Source of the DNA: Arctopsyche grandis
Lineage: Eukaryota > Arthropoda > Insecta > Trichoptera > Hydropsychidae
Direction: 5' to 3'
Length of the DNA: 64,000 nucleotides
NCBI RefSeq assembly: GCF_051622035.1
Contig: NC_135355.1
Coordinates: 2,790,001-2,854,000 of the forward strand
The notes beneath the pieces were generated by a model, which saw nothing but the letters and a program-made list of their open reading frames with translations, was not told where the DNA came from and did no database searches. Both the position numbers and the translations under genes were made by a program. Shown in pieces: positions 1 to 10,300 of this stretch (the stretch's first letter is position 1; the number at the start of each line of letters is the position of its first letter).

Positions 1-24
1 TTTCAATATCTAGCAATTCGGGTA

Positions 25-625
25 TTTTTACATACCTCCTTTACGTTTCAAATGGCTTTCGTGTCAGTGGTCATTTTTATCTCTTATCCGATCGTTTTCA
101 TACTTTGCCATATTGCTCATTTTGGTCATCAATACACGTTAATGTATCGTCTGCCATTACGTTGGAGATAAAATATCGTATACAACGCGTTTTAAACACG
201 TGGAAAGTAAATCTCCCTGACGTTTAATAAGCGTTCGTCCCGTATCTTCCAACCTGTTCGCCTTGATATGGCGATATAAGATTTGAATTGTTTAAGCGCC
301 TATAATTCACTCTATATTTTATGAAATTTGCTCTATTGGTTCTCGTTATCTCTAATATATAAATATTTATAGTTTTAACTCTCATATGTATATATAAATT
401 TCAAATTTGGCGTGTAGCTTCTTGTAGGGTAATACACGATATATATTGATTTATGGCCAAATAAGTCAAATCTGACATTTCACGGCTAAAAGTATATCTC
501 TTCACGGAGTTTTATCTGCGAGATAAGTATTCAATAAGAAGTTATGTTGTATCTAATTGTTAATATGATTTACAATAAGCTTACATACATTTAGTTTTTT
601 ACAATAAGCTTACATACATACAATT
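25..625 (+). repeat. Dispersed repeat family A, copy 1
   Basis: This AT-rich block recurs in the window: inverted at about 38950-39760, direct at about 1670-2055, and as fragments at about 40550-40625 and, inverted, 61375-61480. Shared landmarks are a stretch reading ccgatcgttttcatacttt, another reading ctcgttatctctaatatata, and a 3' part with aataagcttacatacat. No coding capacity or clear terminal structure is visible, so the class is unknown. Edges are approximate. Confidence 0.7.
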
Positions 626-1041
626 ATTCCCAAGCTCATCCAGGAAAATACATAATATATTTTTAATGATATTGTCCATTGTTTCAAATAATCTGTCAAC
701 GTTTCATAAAACTTTGCTACTTCTTTGTTAAATCCATAAATTTGTTCTTTGGAAATTGCCTAAAAGTATGCATAATAAAAAAATTAATAACTGGGACTTT
801 TGGGCGTCCCGAATGCTTCGTTCGGGACACTGGGACATGAGGCTTAGAACCGGTGACAGTCCCGATTAATCGGGACGCCTGGCAGCCCTATCTATTGGTA
901 CTAGGTACATAGATAAAGTAAAAATTAATGGGTATTGATGGCAAATATGTATGTTTATATTTAAATATGCACATCCACCATACCACATGTTTATTGTTAG
1001 GTTTCAAGTCTGTTCGCAATGTAATTGATTATGTAAAAAAA
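626..1041. other. Non-coding stretch with a possible hAT-type terminus
   Basis: No gene is seen. About 790-890 is GC-rich compared with its surroundings and contains a perfect 16-bp palindrome, TCCCGATTAATCGGGA, at 860-875. Read on the minus strand, it starts TAGGGCTGCCAGG, which resembles the end of many hAT transposons; that assignment is by eye only. At about 893-918 is the 3' end of dispersed family B (acatagataaagta). Confidence 0.35.
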
Positions 1042-1152
1042 TGTGTGCTTGAATGTGGTAGAACATATAATACCCATATTTACGCTTCTGGATTTGTTTA
1101 TTTTAATATGATTTTTTGATTACAATATGATCTGGATTAATTTGATTAAAAT

Positions 1153-1358
1153 ATTACTTGTAAGGACGAGGAGATACGTTCACCGTGTGGAGTTGGTTTA
1201 TCCGTGTATGTGATGGTGTCTGTTCAAAGACCTATGGAGATTCAGAAATTGATGATTGTAGCACAGCTGATTATTGTAATTTCAGATGTTACTGTCGTCC
1301 AGGACTATTTAGGAATTCTACAGGATATTGTGTTCGTAAATCGGACTGTTTCGTATAA
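1153..1358 (+). pseudogene. Decayed terminal TIL exon of an upstream paralogue (gene 0)
   Basis: This stretch aligns over its whole length with the last exon of gene 2 (46851-47047), including its ten cysteine codons and a stop (TAA at 1356-1358). The homology extends on both sides: 1042-1130 matches the last intron of gene 2 and 1359-1490 matches its 3' flank. Two lesions are visible. An 8-bp insertion near 1197-1204 shifts the frame between Cys2 and Cys3, and the sequence just upstream has no AG acceptor where gene 2 has tttttcag. It is therefore the dead 3' end of a further copy whose body lies outside the window. A functional exon with an altered acceptor is unlikely because of the frameshift. 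Confidence 0.8.
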
Positions 1359-1669
1359 TAAGAACATCATGTAATATATTTTTACATGATACAATCATTG
1401 ATTTGTTCAGTAACATTGTATAACTGGAATATCATTATATAGGTATTAAAATGAAAACAAGAATATCGATGATACTTTTCAAAAAAAAATTTTACTTCAA
1501 ATGTCTGGTACAACAAATTTTCAATAAATTCACATTTGTTGAAAATTTGCAAGTCAATTTCTTATTTTTCTGCATACTATCGAGAACACACTACATAAAA
1601 TAATTTTGAGGTGTTTGTTTTTTGTTGAATACATGTCAGATGTATTCAACAAAGTTCAAAATATTTTTA

Positions 1670-2055
1670 ATTTTACAAATTTTCTTATACGTTTCACATG
1701 GTTTTCGTGTAAGCGGTCATTTTTTATATCCCTTATCTCTTATCCGATCGTTTTCATACTTTGCCATATTGCTCATTTTGGTCATCAATATAAGTTAAGG
1801 TATCATCCGCAATTACGATGGTGAAAAAATATCGTATTAGACACGTTTGAAAATACTGCATTGTATTACACGGTGACGTTTATCTGTCACATTCATCATT
1901 CACATCGGTAGTTTCATTACTTTTCACCCTGCCATCTCGCTGTCAAATTTTAATTATTTAAACGCCTATAACATTTTCTTTTTTCACTCTATATTTTATA
2001 AAATTTGCTTTATAGGTTCTCGTTATCTCTAATATATAAATATTTATAGTTTTGT
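1670..2055 (+). repeat. Dispersed repeat family A, copy 2
   Basis: Diverged second copy of the family at 25-625, in the same orientation, sharing the ccgatcgttttcatacttt and ctcgttatctctaatatata landmarks. Between it and family B at 2246 lie about 190 bases in which nothing is recognised. Confidence 0.6.
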
Positions 2056-2245
2056 GGAGGCTTGCTGAGCCAACGGTCTTGGGTGTTGCCACACCAGCCT
2101 TTATGCAGGGTGGCAACACTGTGCAGTGATCTGACAGAATGACGTTTAACCCATAACCTCAAATCAAAACAAACTTTCTAACCAATACAGGCTTAATATA
2201 TGTACACAGATCAAACAGTGATAGTTTTCTTTTTAGGTATTAGTT

Positions 2246-2640
2246 ATCAGCTGATTTATTACTTTATCTATTTGCGTAGTAATAATAGATGAAGTTTTGT
2301 GATCATGGAAAAATTCGAACTCAAGATTTTGACTGAATCGAACTCAAAATCGATCACTGATCACATTTTCATGATCTAGAAAAAATGTGTGTGTGCCTGT
2401 GTATTTTGGGGATTTTTTGAACACCGTTAGTCCTATCAAACTGAAACTTAGTATCGGTCACTGAAATTTTTATCAACGCAACGTGAATTATTTTCAAATT
2501 TTCAAGTTGACCGGAAATGGTACCTCCCCTCATAGATGTCCTCTTTTTTTTAAGTTTTTGAATTTAATTATCTCCCAAATCATCATATTAAACCAGTTTT
2601 GTTATTAAATCATCACATCAAACCAGTTTTGCTATCAAGT
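2246..2640 (-). repeat. Dispersed repeat family B, 3' half, inverted
   Basis: Reverse complement of the 3' half of the about 1-kb family B element seen most completely at 26607-27606. Shared landmarks are the tactttatctat end, an atagatgaagttttgtgatca block, a TG-rich tract and a block with accggaaatggtacctcccc. Class unknown; no coding capacity. Confidence 0.7.
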
Positions 2641-2652
2641 TACAAAACTTAA

Positions 2653-2822
2653 TTGCAATGGAGTAAATGAGGTTGCATCTGTCTGGCTATGATGGTTGTC
2701 AGGCAACTTGTGTTGTTCTTGATGTACATATGGAAGGATGCATTTTTGACTGGGGTGAACCATCATGTATTTGCGCTCCTGGATTTGTAATAAATGAGTT
2801 GACCAATGCTTGTATATAGGCA
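2653..2822 (+). pseudogene. Isolated TIL-domain pseudo-exon
   Basis: The + strand shows the spacing of a TIL domain: a CNGVNEVAS-like start, then DGCQATC, a GC...C-C pair in the SCICAPGFV context and a final NACI before a stop. The reading frame is broken between the first cysteine and DGC by a small indel that also destroys Cys2. No splice donor follows the domain. It lies upstream of the gene 1 promoter and is probably a stray exon of the TIL cluster. It is more diverged from the array units than they are from one another. Confidence 0.65.
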
Positions 2823-2859
2823 GACAAGTGTCCTGCTTGTATATAGGCAGACAAATGCA

Positions 2860-3740
2860 TAAATTGCTTGCAGAAATAAATTTTAACAATGTCAATAAAT
2901 CATTAAAGCTATGCATTTCTTTCCTTGAGTAAAACACTTCAGTCTGAAGCTTTTCTTTATCTGGTATTGGATATGATTCAACGGTTAGTATTAGATCTTC
3001 CATTGGTATTTTCTTTCTGCACTTTTCAATTTTTTCTTTATTAAATAATTTCACAGCTATCAATTCATTAGAAAAAGTAAATATCCTTAATAATAACATC
3101 ATCTCTTTTATATCCTTAATAATAACATCATCTCTTTTATATCCTTAATAATAACATCATCTCTTTTATATCCTTAATAATAACATCACACATATTTTTG
3201 GCTTCTTGAGACTGAGATGAAGACAATTCGCTATAAGAAGTTGTATAATGGCATTAGTAAATCTTTTTAAGTTTTCTTTAATTGAAAATGCATCGACATT
3301 ACTAGATTGCATTTGATTGTAAATCATTTCTACATTCGACATTAACTCGTGAAAAATTTCTAGCCAAAATAAAAAATTGTCATCATTTAATGTATTTAGT
3401 AAATTGGTAGAATCTGTTATTGTTTTATCGGTATTTTCGGAGAAGATTGAAGTCCTTGAAAACATTGCCTCAGCTACTCTTGATTTTGATACACTTTATT
3501 AACCGCTCGTTTCTTAAAATTCCATATTTTTGCAGATGGTCTTGGTAAGTGATCGGTGATATATTTATTTAAAAAGTTTAATCTATATGGTGAATATAAA
3601 AAAAAGTAGGTATTGCTGATAAACTTGTAAAAAAAAGCTCTGGAGTTTGCCGAGGTTGTTGCAGCATTTTTCATAATCAAATTTAATTGATTTATATGAT
3701 ATACTAGCTGAACCCGGCATGCGTTGCAATGCCACAATAA
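2860..3740 (-). mobile_element. hAT-type transposase remnant (central part)
   Basis: Several minus-strand open stretches resemble the middle of hAT transposases of the ZMYM/DUF4371-like kind. One contains LNDDNFLFWLEIFHELMSNV followed by a DAFSIKENLKRF segment, the next PDKEKLQTEVFYSRKE. Frames are broken by stops, and the order continues towards lower coordinates. No terminal repeats or target duplication were found. The C-terminal dimerisation part is absent here; a similar piece lies at 4895-5510. Family recognition is from pattern memory, not a search. Confidence 0.5.
3085..3185. repeat. 31-bp minisatellite
   Basis: About three head-to-tail copies of a unit of about 31 bp reading ccttaataataacatcatct plus a T-rich end. 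It lies inside the hAT remnant and looks like a local slippage expansion. Confidence 0.85.
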
Positions 3741-4114
3741 CGCATACAGTTCCCGTTCCCATAATTCATATTACATATGAGCAGCCAAATATCAATAAAA
3801 ATGCTTTTTAATTTTTTGAAATAATGATTTCAAACCTTGAACGTTATTGAATCGTACGCTTGAACATCGATCAATTCCAATTGAAAATATTCTTTGATAG
3901 CATCGTTGATATTAATGTCAAATGAGTTTTTTGTGTCTTGTACAAACGGTGTCTTTTTTAGCTAAATTTAGAGAATCCTAAACGTATTTTGTGATTTCAT
4001 TAAAAGACATTTAGACTCAACTATCTGGAACCCTGAAAATCATCTTGAACCAAAATCGTGACGGCTATATATTGAAAATATTTTTTCTCGTACAAAATAT
4101 CACGATTTTGACGA
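3741..4114. other. Non-coding stretch upstream of gene 1
   Basis: No gene is recognised. The left edge (about 3703-3740) contains ctagctgaacccggcatgcg, a phrase typical of repeat ends in insect genomes that I cannot assign to a class. Confidence 0.3.
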
Positions 4115-4276
4115 CCTCTGAACGATTTTATGTAGAGAATTTGATGCTTTTATGGAAATTTATTGTCGTTAATTTAATGACGGCAAATCGTTTTATATAT
4201 AATGCACTGAGCCGAGTGTTTATTGGTATTTCTCTTCTGACTGCAGTGGTAGATTAAAATACTCTCCTAATTTGAA
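4115..4276 (+). promoter_or_regulatory. Promoter and 5' leader of TIL gene 1
   Basis: This block is conserved with the region just upstream of gene 2 (about 34560-34723), whereas sequences further upstream are much less alike. It holds a TATA-like tract TATATATAA at 4194-4202. In both genes the TATA-like tract ends 75 bp before the ATG, and the leader contains a gactgcagtggta / gaccgcagtggta block. Equal spacing and conservation argue for the core promoter. The start of transcription cannot be placed to the base. Confidence 0.55.
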
Positions 4277-7200
4277 ATGTTTTCACTCAGAGCTTTGTTA
4301 ATTTCTACAATATTTTGGACTTGCAATGCAGCTTCACCTTTTGATATACTATGTGCTTTGAGTGAGTTTTTCTCCGTAATTGTTTATATTATTCATAATA
4401 TTTCACCGTCCTTTTTTCCATAACAATGACGATAGAAAAAATTATCTTCGTAAAACAAGAAAAAAAAAACTATTATATATGTACGTATGTATAATTACAT
4501 AGGTACATATGTACATACATACATATATGTATGTACAGGCTGGTGTGAAGCCAAGTGCAAGCTTATATAAGATGATAGCTTATATCATCACTATAGTATT
4601 TTGGGCACCTATGTATTTTTGTTAATTTTAGCATTTTCATTTTGCATTTTAGCGTTTTAAGTTATTAAAAATGTTCAATTTAACATCTATTTTTATGAAG
4701 AGTTTAATTTTAAATAATAAAAAATTTCGATGAATTTTAATAAAATTTATATACATAAACACAATTCAAATACAACACAACCATTAAAAATAATAGAAAA
4801 ATTCAAAAATGTTTTGAAATTAAAATTACAGTGAAAAAAACATGAATATAAAAATACAAAGACAAAAAATATGAATATAAAAATATAATATCAATTAAAA
4901 TTGATTAAAACTTAACATGGAGCATATTTCTACAGATTCTTTTTTGTGATTCGTGCGACGATCGGTAACAATTATATTGTATTTACTAAAATACCTTTCA
5001 GCATCCACACTATTGACGGGACACCAAATAGATTTTAGAGTGGCACAACCAAACTCTTCATATTTAATTTTTGTTGCTATCAATAATAGTAATATATCCG
5101 GCGTGGATTCCCTTTTTATATTTTCTATTAATTGTCTAAAAAGTGCTGATATCCTTCCTAACATTGAGCCTTTGTTAATACATTAAACAATGGCAGGTTT
5201 CTAAAAAACAAAACTGTTTCTTTAACATTAATATTAGATTTTAAACCTGCCAAAGATGGATTGAATAGTTTACTAATGTTCGGAGGAATAGATTTGTCTC
5301 ATTTAGTCTCGAGTGCGAGTCTAGTTTTAAGACGCTTTTTTGAGCAGCCTTTTGGATACACAGCTCCAACTTTCTTCTTTTGTTTACAGTAGTAGACAAA
5401 AGTAGTTGCTTGGTTTCGACAGGAAAAACACCGTCTATGGTAAAATACAAGCTCTGTTTTATCCTCTCAATTTCTTCACATAATAAATGGGCAAAGGGAT
5501 AGGAAGACCCTTCTAAATTGTCTATTGATTTTATAAATTTTATGCAAATTTCACGTTGATGTATATATTATTCAACAGAAAAATATTTTTATGTATACTT
5601 ATTCACACAGTTCAAAGACAAAATGAAGAATTTTCTACATGTGCAACCAGTAACTGTCAAAACACTTGTCGGTTTCCCAACAGAGCAGATTCTGGATGCA
5701 GTCAAATCTGTACACCTGGATGCGTTTGTTTAAGTGGCTATTTACGAAATTCTCGAAACGTATGCGTACTCTCAGAACAATGTGGTAGGTTTTAACTATT
5801 ATTTCAAATGAAATTTGAATAATTAACGCTACATTAAAATATTAAAATTTGTATTTTTATAGATGTTTTGCCTGAATGTTACGGTTTACAATGTGATTGC
5901 CCGCCAGGATATAAAAAAAATATTTTTAATATGTGTACGCTCGTACCAGTAGTAACAGCGTTAGTCACTTCGAGTAAGTAGAATTATTGTACAGTTCAAC
6001 CTTTTGGATGCCAATTTACGATATATCGTTGTTTGCAGTTTGGCCAGAAACGTCGTTGATGACGTTAAAAGAACTGGTAGAAATATATATTTCAATAGAA
6101 AACAAAGATCGAGTGAATTTCATTTATTAGATGGAATACCCTATTCTTTTGAGTTTTTTTATTTCGACGTGTTTTTTTTAATAACATGAATATGACATTT
6201 TAATATTTTTGGCAATAGTTGATAGTCCGACCTGGCAAAGTCAAACCATTTTGTGTCCTTAATAAAATTGCGACTGTCTTAATATGTGTGATGGAAATGT
6301 TCAATGATAATATTTTTCAGTACTAAGATGCACTGGCCCAAACGAAGTATTTTCCAGATGTGGAAATAACGGCTGTCAACAATCATGCACAAGACGAGAG
6401 ATTAGAAATTGCATTCCAGTATGTTCATCTCCAGGGTGCATTTGCGCGGCGGGATTTGTGAGGAATGCAGCAGGCATTTGCATCTTGCCTTTCTATTGTC
6501 GTAAGGGACGAAAGTATGACTATTTATAAATAAATGAAAATCAAACCTAATATGTAAAATTGAATTTTCAGCATTGATGTGTACTGGAAACAACGAGGTT
6601 TATTCAAATTGCGGAAATGACGGATGCCAGCGCTCTTGTACTAGATTAGACGTTCAAAATTGCATTCCAGTATGCTCTTCTCCAGGATGTGTGTGTTCTA
6701 TTGGATTTGTAAGAGACGCAGCGGGGCAATGCATTTTAAAGCAATTGTGTCGTAAGTGATTTTGAATGGAGCCGTCTCATCAATTATTGTCAAAAAACTG
6801 GAATTTAAGTAGATTTAGTAATAATATGCCGAATGTACATTTTCAGCTCGACCTTTATGTACCGGACTAGATGAAGTAGCCACTGAGTGGGGTGAAAATG
6901 GGTGTCAACCATCTTGTTCCAGATTGACAGTACCGTCAACTTGTATTCCAACGTGCATCCAATCAGGATGTGTCTGTATATTAGGATTAGTCAGAAATTC
7001 ATCAGGAGTTTGCGTGAGACCGTCAGAATGCAGTAAGTGCAACATAAGAGTGCCATAAAATGGATATTGGTTTTACAATCATGATACAAATGATGACAAT
7101 AAATAAAGATCTAATAGTCTGAAATCTTTATCTGCAGCTTTACCGATATGTACTGGAGCAAACGAAGTGGCTAGTGCCTGTGGCCAAGACGGCTGTCAAC

Positions 7201-7323
7201 CGTCTTGCTCTAGATTGACAGTGCCGTCTACATGTGTCCGAGTATGTGTTCGAGCAGGATGCGTTTGTGCAACTGGATTCGTCAGAAATGCATTCGGGGC
7301 ATGCGTAACACCAACACAGTGCC
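4277..7323 (+). CDS. Gene 1, 5' module: signal peptide, half domain and single TIL exons
   Basis: The first exon encodes MFSLRALLISTIFWTCNAAS, a typical cleavable signal peptide, then FDILCAL, whose Cys acts as Cys1 of the domain completed in exon 2. Exon 3 (5863-5973) holds only the C-terminal four-cysteine half of a domain followed by a Val/Thr-rich linker. Exon 4 uses a GTAAGG donor, as in gene 2. Exon 6 (6847-7032) reads GAG TGG GGT where gene 2 has GAG TGT GGT, so Cys2 is replaced by Trp. Exon 7 (7138-7323) has the loop CVRVC, giving Arg at P1 and hence a plausible trypsin-type inhibitor. Each exon has a one-to-one partner in gene 2 (34724-37840). Confidence 0.8.
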
Positions 7324-10300
7324 GTAAGTAACACCAACACAATGCCGTAAATTCACTTTCAGCTATCCCTATATGTGTTGGAGCAAACGAAGTGGTTAGT
7401 GTATTTTATGTACACATCGGGTGTACATAAATTTTCCAGTCTGCGAAAAATTAAAAATTTGTTTCGCCTCTGATGGCGATGATGGCGAGAATCAACTGAG
7501 GTCAAAAAGTGATCGAGCCTTTTCTTTTTTATTCGGGGTTTATTTGTACTTGTACGTTGCTATGTCGAATTTTTATATGTGTGTGTGTTTGAATTTTTAA
7601 TGTTTTTGTTTTCAAATCCTTATTTTATTCTATACATATGTTTATATGTACATATATGTTTGATGATTGGTTGATGTTTGGCGCGAATGGAAGTTCGGTT
7701 GCAATTCGAAGAGGTGAATTTTTTTGTTTTGTTTGCTGGTGATTTAATATACTTACGTCGTAATATTTGGAATTGTTGGTGAGTGTTGAATCTGTTGTTG
7801 CGGGACTTCTGATGATTGCCGATGTAGACGCGAGCGAATTAGAAGTCAACAACAACATGCATGTGGCTGTGAAGAGAAGACGCACAGTTCGCATTCGTCG
7901 CAAATCGAAAAATGCATACAGATACAGGTTTGAAGAATTTGTACTTTAAATTATTTAAATATACACTTGAATAAAAGATGGTTTTCAAACAGATTATAGT
8001 AGAGAGTGGTAGATTGTTCAATTTCAGAACATAAGTACATATGTATGTATGTATATCGTATACATATGTACGTCGTAATTTAAGAATTTGAATAATAGGC
8101 AAATATATCAATTATAGAAAATAAATTTAAGTTGGAATTTTTCCTCTTAGAAAGGTCAAATATGTTGTGCCCACTATTCTGTCCACAACCCTGAACGTAT
8201 CAAGCTGAAAATTTATATTGTATGTATTCTTTATGTACTAACATAGAGCTAATAAGGTTTTGGTCAGAATTCCTAAGCCAGAAGTAATATTTTTTTTAAA
8301 ACAATATTCCAATATTTTATTTTGACCTTTTAAATTATTTTAATGTTTTTGATATTTATTGTGTATAGTAATGATAGTGATTTTAAGTAATAAAAACAAA
8401 TTGAAAAAAAATTGAACAAAATCCGACAACCGGAAGTTGAACTATTGTCTTGTGCAAGTTTCCATACATTTGCGCTCAATTTGTATCGAAAATGCTTAGT
8501 ATTTATCTATTAGTATTTCATAATGCTGCCGGTATGTGTTTACAACATTTGAACAATAAAAGGCCCTCTCAGGGTCCGGGCTTTACTAATAACACTGACC
8601 AACAAAAAAATTACCACAGCGGGGAACTTTTAGAGCCCCTAGAAAATTAACTATTAGTATTTTAAAGCAATAAAAATCACAAGTAATAGAAAAAGCATCC
8701 GACTATTGATTCCAATACTCACTTTTGGCACAGCAATACTGATTTTGATTTTTAAATGCATTTTATTATTACGAAATTATGTTCACAATACATCTTATAT
8801 TGTATGTTTTAATACTGATCATTTTCTATTTTACAATTTTAATTTAATTTGGTTAGTAATCATAGTATTATATTATTCTAATGTTAATAAATTGTAAGCA
8901 TAATAGGAAAAAGAGCTCAAAAACCTATTTACAATTCTTATAAATGCTCATAATACATCTAATACATAATATTAATTAAAGACTCTCTAAAGTCGATGAC
9001 CTAAAGCAGATTGTGTTTAGGTAATCTGTGTTTATACCTGAAGGGTATAGACATTTTGTTGTAATCACCGAGACTCTTCACAAGTGTGTTAGTATGGTTA
9101 TTAGTGATTCTGTCATAGAATCTACTGGTTAGTTTGTTAGTAATGTCTGTAACAAACGGAATATTATATATGGCATGCAGTTTTTTCAGGTTAGTATATA
9201 TGGGTGTATTCAGGTTAGTATATATGCGTTTGGGGTAGCGCCCTTGAAGACTTTATCTGTCAAAACGATCTATATATCCACAACAACAGAGATGATATTC
9301 CGACGTTTGAAAGTCCTGCTGGCTCTTCTTATATTGATGTCACTTTGTCTTTGGGTTTAGATGCAGGTGATATGAAAGATTGGAGGGTTCATTCGGGAGA
9401 AACTCTGAGTGACCATAACTTAATTACTTTCGATGTAAACTTTGATAGTCCTATTAATTTTGTGTCTGGTTTGCCCTTACCTTTTCGTAACGGCACCAAT
9501 CTATCTTGGATAAATTTCAAAACTCGTCTCTGTAATTTCTTTGACATATATTCTGCTGCAAACAGTTGCCCTGATTTTTGTGCTCCCGATTTGTGTGCTT
9601 CTGCAATTAACCTTGCCACTATTAATATAGCACAAGATGTCTTTGGTAGAGTTGGTGCTGTAGGTAGGCGCTCTACTCCTTGGTGGAATGACTACCTGGC
9701 ATCCCTTAAATCCTTAGTCAAAAGGGCTATACGTAAATTACGGTAGGCTAAGCGTCGTGGTGTTGGTCCAGATTTGTTAATGCCCCTTGGTATCGAGGTT
9801 AGAAGAGCTTCTGCACTTTTTAAGCGTCAAATTTTGGTGTCCAAAAAAAAGTCTTGGGAGAATTTTGTTAGCTCGAAAGCAGGGTCGGGACCTTGGGGAC
9901 CAGCTTATAAGGCCATCACTAGGGACCCCGCTTTTATTATGTGTGGAGTTCGTAGTCCTCTTGATGGTCACCTTGCTTTATCTAGTAGTGAAGCGGTTAA
10001 TAATCTTGTGAATGCACTTATCCCTGTTGATCGTTTTGACAATGATCTACCTGCTCACGTTCTTATACGTAATATTGCTTCTTATGTTACTGAACTTAGT
10101 TGCTATGAAGACCTTCCGACTTCGGAGGAAGTTAGTGCGATTTTTAATAACCTGGCTAGGGGTAAGGCTCCTGGAGTTGATATGATAGGCGGAGATATTG
10201 CCAGAGTTGTTTGGTCGGTGGGTAATTTTGAACTTCTCAATGTTTATAGAAATTGTTTTAAATTTGGAACCTTCCCTAGTTGCTGGAAGGTTGGAAAATT

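Noticed and set aside
7625-8111. Opposed open frames that could be a small novel gene in the gene 1 insertion
   Set aside because: Short, overlapping on both strands, no domain or codon pattern, and they run into repeat sequence.
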